Shown here one piece after another: positions 1 to 5,371 of a stretch of DNA of 5,857 bases. The notes beneath the pieces are model-generated. The model searched no databases, was not told where the DNA came from, and was given only the letters and a program-made list of their open reading frames with translations. This DNA comes from JBBDRX01 sp040905245 (lineage in GTDB: Bacteria; Bacteroidota; Rhodothermia; Balneolales; Balneolaceae), in assembly GCA_040905245.1 (NCBI GenBank), contig JBBDRX010000070.1, forward strand, positions 1 to 5,857, written 5' to 3'. The first letter of the stretch is position 1, and every line of letters begins with the position of its first letter. The translations under genes were made by a program, and so were the position numbers.

Positions 1-210
1 GACTTCAAACCAGTTTATTTTTTTCTTTCCTCCATATGCCTTCTCTACAGCGGAATTCAGGACATTTTTCATCGCCGGTGTAATGTCGATACCGATACCG
101 TCTCCTTCGATAAAAGGAATGATCGGGTTGTCTCCAACATTCAATTTGCCATCAGAACTTATCTGGATGGTTTCACCGGTATCAGGTTTTTTCAGTTTGT
201 CGAAACTCAT
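1..210 (-). CDS. icd: NADP-dependent isocitrate dehydrogenase, N-terminal 70 residues (runs off left edge)
   Basis: Isocitrate dehydrogenase oxidatively decarboxylates isocitrate to 2-oxoglutarate in the cytoplasmic TCA cycle, reducing NADP. Only the first 70 codons are present; the rest lies beyond position 1. The visible part aligns by eye, nearly without gaps, to the start of E. coli Icd: a short lead, then GKLNV (about residues 21-25), NPIIPFIEGDGIG (28-40), then D-I-T-P-A-M and an A-V-E-K-A-Y helix followed by W-F-E. The E. coli counterparts are GKLNV, NPIIPYIEGDGIG and AVEKAY, so this is the E. coli-like homodimeric class and not the monomeric or eukaryote-like class. The ATG at 210 is chosen because it gives the usual short N-terminus. 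There is no Shine-Dalgarno; the leader is A/T-rich, as is common in Bacteroidota. The gene is divergent from the mutL group. NADP specificity is inferred from class, since the cofactor-binding residues are not in view. Confidence 0.93.
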   Translation of the reverse strand, partial: MSFDKLKKPDTGETIQISSDGKLNVGDNPIIPFIEGDGIGIDITPAMKNVLNSAVEKAYGGKKKINWFEV

Positions 211-281
211 GTGTTTTGGATTTTATGGGTTTTTGAAAAGCTGGCTTAAAATAGAAAAAAAAACGGCTTGTTTCATCTTTT

Positions 282-313
282 CGCTGGTTGAATGGCCCCG
301 GGCAATTCCAGCG
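282..313. repeat. imperfect inverted repeat / hairpin in divergent intergenic region
   Basis: The arms CGCTG (282-286) and CAGCG (309-313) pair. After a three-base bulge the inner arms GAAT (290-293) and ATTC (305-308) pair, then after one mismatch GCC (295-297) and GGC (301-303) pair around a CCG loop. This gives about 12 base pairs in total. An alternative outer pairing extends the perfect arms to six bases (CGCTGG/CCAGCG). Read on the minus strand it lies about 70 bases upstream of the icd start and is followed some 20 bases later by a run of nine T. The T run is too far away for a classical intrinsic terminator. It could be an operator, a leader hairpin of icd mRNA, or chance. Function is unknown. 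Confidence 0.35.
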
Positions 314-335
314 TTCGACTAAATATTGACCTTCT

Positions 336-349
336 GAATATGTATATTC
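336..349. promoter_or_regulatory. 14-bp dyad GAATAT-GT-ATATTC, candidate operator
   Basis: This is a perfect inverted repeat with six-base arms and a two-base spacer in the gap between the divergent icd and mutL-side genes. Short A/T-rich dyads in divergent gaps are often sites for dimeric regulators, but no regulator gene is nearby and only one copy is seen. It sits directly before a possible ATG at 351, which slightly favours the later start at 393 for the small gene. A chance origin in A/T-rich DNA is quite possible. Confidence 0.25.
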
Positions 350-392
350 CATGAGTGTACCGTTGACGTTAACGATCCAACAGGGGGCAGCC

Positions 393-596
393 ATGCTAAA
401 ACCGATGTTCGGGCATCGCCCGAAACCCAAAAAATTTGATCTTCCTCTCCGTTACTACAACCCGGAGAAAGAGAAATCGAGGCGAGAGAGAATTCGAATC
501 GAAACCCGTATGCGAAGAAAGGATCGTCAGGGTGGTCGGGTTTTACTCTATGCCGGTATTCTCTGTTTTGTTGTCTGGGTTATCTCCAGACTCTGA
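393..596 (+). CDS. small basic protein with C-terminal membrane segment, function unknown
   Basis: A 67-residue protein with three parts: an N-terminal stretch containing a K-F-D-L-P-L-R-Y-Y-N-P-E-K motif (about residues 14-26), a highly charged Arg/Lys/Glu-rich helix (about 26-46), and one hydrophobic segment (about 50-65) ending in ISRL at the C-terminus. This suggests a tail-anchored or single-pass inner-membrane protein with its basic part in the cytoplasm. I chose ATG 393 because AGGGGG (382-387) lies five bases before it and the motif-bearing part begins soon after. ATG 351 would add 14 unremarkable residues and has no such site. It is followed 60 bases later by mutL on the same strand, so co-transcription is likely. 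The aromatic/proline motif recalls small proteins of Bacteroidota, but I cannot name a family, and no function should be assumed. Confidence 0.7.
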   Translation: MLKPMFGHRPKPKKFDLPLRYYNPEKEKSRRERIRIETRMRRKDRQGGRVLLYAGILCFVVWVISRL

Positions 597-643
597 TCTG
601 CACTTCGATTCGAACAAACTATTCAACCGGAAAGGATATAAAG

Positions 644-650
644 AGAAGGA
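644..650 (+). promoter_or_regulatory. Shine-Dalgarno-like AGAAGGA supporting the TTG start of mutL
   Basis: AGAAGGA ends six bases before the TTG at 657, a normal spacing. It is the main support for this unusual start. A competing site, AGGGAG (675-680), precedes an in-frame GTG at 690 by nine bases. Because Bacteroidota rely little on Shine-Dalgarno pairing, neither site decides the matter. Confidence 0.4.
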
Positions 651-656
651 TCTCGA

Positions 657-2507
657 TTGATTGAACAGAACGACAGGGAGCAGGAATCGGTGATTCGCCA
701 GATGCCTCCCGAGCTGGCAGGAAAAATTGCTGCCGGTGAAGTAATTCAGCGGCCGGCATCAGTTGTAAAAGAGCTTCTGGACAACGCAATTGATGCTGGT
801 GCGAACCGTATTGGCGCAGTGCTTCAACAGGCTGGCAGTACGTTGATTCAGGTAACGGATAACGGAACAGGAATGGGCAGGGAAGATTTTCGCCCCTGTT
901 TCCAGCAACACGCTACTTCAAAAATCCAGTCAATCGACGATCTGTTTCGGATCTCCACACTCGGATTCAGAGGAGAGGCCATGGCCTCTATCGCAAGTGT
1001 GTCCCAGGTGGAAGTAAAGAGCAGGCGGCATGAGGAGGATACCGGTTACCTCTATCGAATCGAAGGCGGTGAGGAGAAGCAGTTTGAACCGGTGGCGGCT
1101 CCCGCCGGGACATCGGTCTCCGTACGGAATCTGTTTTTTAATGTTCCAGCCCGCCGACAGTTTTTGAAGACCAATGCAACAGAATTCCGCCATATCCTTA
1201 GAGTTGTCCAGAATGCGGCTCTGTCCCATACCGAAATTGACTTTACGGTAACCGCAGACGGAGATATGATCTATCGGTTGCCTCCCGCAGAACTGACAAA
1301 ACGTGTAACAGATCTGTTTGGCCGTACCTACCGATCCAGTCTGATTCCATTCTTCGAGGAGACCTCGTATGTAACCATACGTGGACTCCTGTCCGATCCC
1401 AAATTGGCCAAGAAGAGCCGCGGGGAGCAGTTCATTTTTGTAAATGGCCGCCCGGTTCAGCATCGATATCTGACACATGTGATTTTGAGCATCTATGAAC
1501 AGATTATCGGAGACCGGAAATATCCGTTTTTTGCAATCTATCTGGACGTGGATCCACGACAGGTGGATGTTAATGTCCATCCGGCCAAGCTTGAAGTGAA
1601 ATTTGAAGATGAGAAGAGTGTCGTTCAGCTAACTCGTTCGGTTGTCAAGCGTGCGGTAAATGAATTTTTGATCGTTCCAAAAATGGATCCGGATGGTGAA
1701 GGGGGGAGGCAGGATCGGTTCGACCCGTCTTTTGACCGACTTTCTGCATTCGTATCTGATACGGGAGAGCCAAAAGAAACCGGAGAGAATGTAGAGATCC
1801 CGTCGCGGATCAACTTTCGCAGAAAAGGGTTCGATGGGCTCGAATTGGGAGGGCATCTCTACGGCAGTCCGTCAACGGCGAAAGGTTATGAAAATGCCGT
1901 CAAACAGGAGGGGGCAATCGGAGCGAAACAGCAGGCAGAGGGACAGGATCATGGATTCTGGCAGCTTCATGATACCTACATTCTGACGCAAACCAGATCC
2001 GGTCTTTGCATAGTGGATCAGTACAGAGCGCATATGAGGATTGTCTACGAGAAAGCACTAAGTGCGACCGAGGAGGCGATTCCCGGAACCCAGCAGCTGC
2101 TGTTTGCACAAACCGTGGAGTTCAGTGCAACGGACTTCTCTCTTCTCCGAGAGCTGTTCCCGATAATACAGCGAATGGGATTCAGTATTCAGTTGTTGAG
2201 TGGAAATACAGCGATCCTGAATGGTGTTCCAGCCGATATTGATACGGGAAATGAGCAGCGGGTCCTACAAGAGATGCTACAGAGCTATCGGGATCTGGAT
2301 CGAAAGCTGGAGCTGACACCCAGAAAGAAACTGGCTGCTGCATTTGCCTCGCGAACGGCTATACCAAGAGGGAGAACACTCACGACTGATGCGATGGAGA
2401 TGATGATCGATCAGCTCTTTGCCTGTGAGGAGCCCTATCGGGATCCATTTGGAAAGAAGACGCTTCACTATCTGTCACTGGAGGAAATTGCCGGCCGTTT
2501 TCGATAG
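657..2507 (+). CDS. mutL: DNA mismatch repair protein MutL (endonuclease site degenerate)
   Basis: MutL couples MutS mismatch recognition to strand removal. The protein has 616 residues, a normal length. The N-terminal GHKL ATPase is complete: IAAGEV (24-29), KELLDN (38-43) with catalytic Glu39 and Mg-binding Asn43, DNGTGM (68-73), HATSK (85-89), GFRGEA (103-108), a PARRQFL block, then VNGRPV and an HPAKLEVKF block ending the transducer domain. A variable, charged linker (about 340-430) leads to the C-terminal dimerisation domain. There the endonuclease motif reads DQYRAHMRIVYE (454-465), lacking the usual His and Glu ligands, and the CPHGRP region has become DPFGKK (596-601). QQLLF (479-483) matches a beta-clamp-binding motif. 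The start is TTG 657 or GTG 690; the latter gives an N-terminus closer to E. coli length. It is probably in an operon with the small gene upstream and the glycosyltransferase 40 bases downstream. Confidence 0.96.
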   Translation: MIEQNDREQESVIRQMPPELAGKIAAGEVIQRPASVVKELLDNAIDAGANRIGAVLQQAGSTLIQVTDNGTGMGREDFRPCFQQHATSKIQSIDDLFRISTLGFRGEAMASIASVSQVEVKSRRHEEDTGYLYRIEGGEEKQFEPVAAPAGTSVSVRNLFFNVPARRQFLKTNATEFRHILRVVQNAALSHTEIDFTVTADGDMIYRLPPAELTKRVTDLFGRTYRSSLIPFFEETSYVTIRGLLSDPKLAKKSRGEQFIFVNGRPVQHRYLTHVILSIYEQIIGDRKYPFFAIYLDVDPRQVDVNVHPAKLEVKFEDEKSVVQLTRSVVKRAVNEFLIVPKMDPDGEGGRQDRFDPSFDRLSAFVSDTGEPKETGENVEIPSRINFRRKGFDGLELGGHLYGSPSTAKGYENAVKQEGAIGAKQQAEGQDHGFWQLHDTYILTQTRSGLCIVDQYRAHMRIVYEKALSATEEAIPGTQQLLFAQTVEFSATDFSLLRELFPIIQRMGFSIQLLSGNTAILNGVPADIDTGNEQRVLQEMLQSYRDLDRKLELTPRKKLAAAFASRTAIPRGRTLTTDAMEMMIDQLFACEEPYRDPFGKKTLHYLSLEEIAGRFR

Positions 2508-2526
2508 CTGAGATCAGGCCATTCGT

Positions 2527-2534
2527 TAAATTTG
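2527..2534 (+). promoter_or_regulatory. candidate Bacteroidota-type -7 element TAAATTTG
   Basis: TAAATTTG is an exact match to the TAnnTTTG -7 consensus of the Bacteroidota primary sigma factor. It lies 13 bases before the ATG at 2548, in the 40-base gap after mutL. The matching -33 element (TTTG about 19-21 bases upstream) is not clear; only a T-run near 2498-2501 is present, at a poor distance. If real, transcription would start a few bases before the start codon, giving a very short leader and independent expression of the glycosyltransferase. Confidence 0.3.
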
Positions 2535-2547
2535 GTTATGTTTCATT

Positions 2548-3678
2548 ATGAATATACTTGCTGTCGAACCGTTTTACAGTGGCTCTCACAGGGCTTTTTT
2601 GAAGGGGTTGCAGGAGCACTCCAGCCATCAGATTCTACCGGTGAAGCTGAATTATAGTGGCTGGAAATGGCGAATGCATGGAGATTCTGTTGCTCTGGCT
2701 GAGCTTACCAGCCATGTGGAAGAGCAGATTGACCTTCTTCTGATCAGCAGTATGACCAATCTTCCTGCATTTCTTGCGTTGACAAATCCCCGGTTTGCCC
2801 TTGTGCCCAAGGTGATCTATATGCACGAAAACCAGCTTACCCAACCGATGCCGGAGGGAGAGGAGCGGGATTTGACCTATTGCTATATCAACTACCTGAG
2901 TATGCTGGTTGCAGATAGAATTCTCTTTTCGTCCCGGTTTCATCTGGAGGATTTTATGGGGGCGTTACCCGGTTTTCTCGAGAATTTTCCGGACGACAAG
3001 GCTTATCGGACAATCGACAAGATTCGTGAAAAAAGTATTGTTATGCTGCCAGGACTGGATTTGAAGATGTTCGATCAGGAGCCGGATACCCGATCGGACA
3101 ATGACCGGTCTGTGATTGTCTGGAATCAGCGATGGCAATTTGACCGAAATCCGGCCATGTTTTTCCGTGTTCTGAACCGTTTGAATGATATCGATCTGGA
3201 GTTCGACCTGATCCTTGCCGGGGATACCAAGCATGACAAGCCGGAAGAGTTTGAAAAGGCCTGGAAAAGATATGGTGATCACATCACTCACTTTGGATAT
3301 GTGGAGGATGCTGAAAAATACAGCCGCCTCCTTCACTCCGGAGATATTGTTGTTTCGACAGCCACCTATGAGTTTTTCTGTGTTGCAATCATGGAAGCGA
3401 TCTATTGCGGATGCCATCCGCTTGTTCCGAATCGGCTCCACTATCCGGAACTGATCCCAGAAGCGCTCCATTCACCATTGCTTCACGCACCGGTGCTCTA
3501 CGAGAATGAGGACGAGTTATTTCGCCATTTGAAAAACCTGTTGACCGGGGAGACCAAACCACTTCCCAAATCTTCTCTTCAAAAGATCAACCGGCATATG
3601 GATTGGTCGGTTCGGGTCAGAGAGTATGATCGACTGTTCGATGAGCTGTTGTCGTTGAAAGTCCAGGCTTCTTTCTAA
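2548..3678 (+). CDS. glycosyltransferase, tRNA-queuosine alpha-mannosyltransferase-like (QTMAN/GTDC1, DUF3524)
   Basis: A 376-residue GT-B enzyme resembling animal GTDC1 (QTMAN), which transfers mannose from GDP-mannose to queuosine-34 of tRNA-Asp. The N-terminal DUF3524-like domain shows MNILAVEPFYSGSH (1-14), a tryptophan pair W39/W41 in the GWKWR stretch, MHENQL (92-97) followed by P100 and E106-R-D, and a LVADRILFSS strand (120-129). The C-terminal GT4-like domain has IVWNQRWQFDRNP (190-202), HFGYVED (248-254) and the EX7E pair E275/E283 inside YEFFCVAIMEAIYCGC (274-289), followed by P-N-R-L-x-Y-P-E-L. The ATG is fixed because the family motif begins at residue 2. No signal peptide or membrane segment is visible, so it is cytoplasmic. 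The family assignment is strong from GTDC1-like motifs. The tRNA substrate in this bacterium is inferred, and another small acceptor is possible. Its stop codon overlaps that of the convergent dnaB. Confidence 0.85.
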   Translation: MNILAVEPFYSGSHRAFLKGLQEHSSHQILPVKLNYSGWKWRMHGDSVALAELTSHVEEQIDLLLISSMTNLPAFLALTNPRFALVPKVIYMHENQLTQPMPEGEERDLTYCYINYLSMLVADRILFSSRFHLEDFMGALPGFLENFPDDKAYRTIDKIREKSIVMLPGLDLKMFDQEPDTRSDNDRSVIVWNQRWQFDRNPAMFFRVLNRLNDIDLEFDLILAGDTKHDKPEEFEKAWKRYGDHITHFGYVEDAEKYSRLLHSGDIVVSTATYEFFCVAIMEAIYCGCHPLVPNRLHYPELIPEALHSPLLHAPVLYENEDELFRHLKNLLTGETKPLPKSSLQKINRHMDWSVRVREYDRLFDELLSLKVQASF

Positions 3679-5189
3679 AAAGGTGCGACATCATCGTCTC
3701 CCCCTGGTGAGTGGGGTTGGGGAATGCTGTCGGACGTCTCTCCTTCGGGCTCTGCACTATTGCCACTGTTAACCATCCCGTCGGATTGAGAAAAGTTCTC
3801 GAACCGCGCATAATCTTCCACGAAATAGAGTCGTTTTGCCCCGGTCGGGCCGTTTCTCTGTTTTCCAACAATAATCTCCGCCAGACCTTTGGTGGAGTGA
3901 CCTTCCGCCGTTGTTTTGATTCCGTAGTATTCCGGACGGTAGAGGAACATGACCACATCGGCATCCTGTTCAATAGATCCGGATTCACGGAGGTCACTTA
4001 ATTGCGGCCGTTTGTCGCCACCTCGCTGTTCGACTGCACGGCTGAGCTGAGAGAGGGCAACAACCGGAACATTAAGCTCTTTGGCAAGAGCTTTCAACCC
4101 TCTCGAGATGGTTGCAATTTCCTGTTCCCGGTTGCTGTTCTCTTTTACACTGGCAGTCATCAGCTGAAGGTAATCCACGATAACCAAACCGATATCGTGC
4201 TCACTTTTAAGCCGTCGGCATTTGGTTCGCAGCTCCATGACACTGATGCTTGGTGTGTCGTCAATAAAGATACGGGCGGTGAAAAGCCGACCGGCCGCGT
4301 CAATGAGTCGTTTGAATTCGTCATCCTTGAGCCGGCCGGACCGGGCAGACTGGGCATTGATGCGTCCCTCCATCGTCAAAAGACGCTGTACCAGAGACTG
4401 GTTGGACATCTCAAGGCTGAAGAGGGCTACATTGGTCTGGAGACTCTCGTCCATATGCAGAGCCGCATTACGTGCTGCTGTCAGAACAAACGCCGTTTTT
4501 CCCATGGAGGGCCGGGCTGCGATAATTATCAGATCTCCCGGCTGGAATCCCGAGGTGATTTTGTCCACATCCAGGCCGCTCGAGACTCCGGTAATGCCGG
4601 AGGGTTTGCCACGAATCTCTTCCAGGTACTGAAGGGTGTCTTTCAGAACATCCCCGATTGCCTGGGCGTTGGCTCGCGATTTGGAGTTTGACAGATCAAA
4701 AATTTTCTGTTCTGCCGAATCGAGAAGATCATAGGCGTCGCTCGTCGTGTCATAAGCATTCTTTATGATCTCGGAGCAGTTGAGAATCAAATTTCTCTTG
4801 ACGGCTTTCTCGGCAATGATCTGGGAATGGTAGTCAATATTGGCGGCGGAACTGACAGATCGTGTAAGGTCGGAGAGGTAGCTGCTGCCCCCGGCCTGAT
4901 CCAGAAGTTTTTTGTCTCTCAGTTCGTTCTCCACGGTAAGGAGATCCAGAGGGTTGTCACGCTCGTAGAGTTCAAAAATAGTTTCAAAAATATATCGATG
5001 AGCCGGTTTGTAGAAATCGCCCGGTTTCAGCATCTGCAATGCTATGGTTGCGGCTTCATGTTCGATCAGCATGGCCCCGAGCACAGCTTCTTCCACCTCA
5101 ATCGCCTGGGGAGGAATGCGGCCCTGACTTTCGAGTAACGAATGATCGTTCTCGTTGTTTCGGTTATTGGAACGGGACGGTTCGGTCAT
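3675..5189 (-). CDS. dnaB: replicative DNA helicase DnaB
   Basis: The hexameric 5'-3' helicase of the replication fork, 504 residues, of usual or slightly long size. The N-terminal collar domain (about 25-128) opens with IPPQAIEVEEAVLGAML; a linker (about 129-180) follows, then the RecA-like motor (about 185-465). Visible motor motifs are ARPSMGKT Walker A (225-232, Lys231/Thr232), FSLEMS with the catalytic-type Glu260, Walker B VIVDYLQL (336-343, Asp339), QLSRAVEQR (381-389), LRESGSIEQDAD (400-411) and KQRNGPTG (443-450), whose Arg445 fits the arginine finger. No intein interrupts the Walker A site, a frequent intein position in dnaB. The Ser/Pro/acidic tail (about 466-504) ends DDDVAPF, resembling the SSB C-terminal tip. 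The ATG at 5189 gives a normal short N-terminus; there is no Shine-Dalgarno. It lies 182 bases downstream of the UDG gene on the same strand; that gap holds only a weak 5-bp hairpin (5287-5305). Confidence 0.97.
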   Translation of the reverse strand: MTEPSRSNNRNNENDHSLLESQGRIPPQAIEVEEAVLGAMLIEHEAATIALQMLKPGDFYKPAHRYIFETIFELYERDNPLDLLTVENELRDKKLLDQAGGSSYLSDLTRSVSSAANIDYHSQIIAEKAVKRNLILNCSEIIKNAYDTTSDAYDLLDSAEQKIFDLSNSKSRANAQAIGDVLKDTLQYLEEIRGKPSGITGVSSGLDVDKITSGFQPGDLIIIAARPSMGKTAFVLTAARNAALHMDESLQTNVALFSLEMSNQSLVQRLLTMEGRINAQSARSGRLKDDEFKRLIDAAGRLFTARIFIDDTPSISVMELRTKCRRLKSEHDIGLVIVDYLQLMTASVKENSNREQEIATISRGLKALAKELNVPVVALSQLSRAVEQRGGDKRPQLSDLRESGSIEQDADVVMFLYRPEYYGIKTTAEGHSTKGLAEIIVGKQRNGPTGAKRLYFVEDYARFENFSQSDGMVNSGNSAEPEGETSDSIPQPHSPGGDDDVAPF

Positions 5190-5371
5190 CGGCTTACGTC
5201 TATCCGATTGGTTTAAAGGGTTGGCTGTACGAACAGTTGATACTGTATCTGTCGTTGGAATGAGTTAAAAGCACTCCGTTCGGTCCGGCACATGCATTCC
5301 GTGCCAGCTTGTGTCAATGATACGAAATGAAGCTGTGGAACGCATCCGGATTTTGAGAAATCGCTCTCTGT

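Noticed and set aside
573..591. Hairpin GTCTGG/CCAGAC with a 7-base loop at the end of the small gene
   Set aside because: It has only six base pairs, overlaps the coding end and has no T run after it, so it is not a convincing intrinsic terminator.
637..642. TATAAA, a -10-like hexamer before mutL
   Set aside because: It is only 14 bases from the TTG start, with no -35 partner at the right distance. It is better explained as leader sequence.
930..1580. 216-codon open frame on the - strand inside mutL
   Set aside because: It lies opposite the conserved MutL ATPase/transducer coding sequence, and its translation looks like a shadow frame with no domain features.
2965..3471. 168-codon open frame on the - strand inside the glycosyltransferase gene
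   Set aside because: It is antisense to the well-supported GT-B domain and has no coherent motif.
4494..4517. Possible intein insertion at the DnaB Walker A site
   Set aside because: The DnaB reading frame runs straight through ARPSMGKT with no insert.
4002..4691. 229-codon open frame on the + strand inside dnaB
   Set aside because: It is antisense to strongly conserved DnaB motor motifs, its translation shows no recognisable domain, and long antisense frames are common opposite conserved genes of this composition.
5312..5317. TTGACA on the - strand upstream of dnaB, a perfect sigma70 -35 box
   Set aside because: The hexamer 17 bases downstream is CATGTG, a poor -10, and Bacteroidota-type primary sigma factors use a different consensus. 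Most likely chance.
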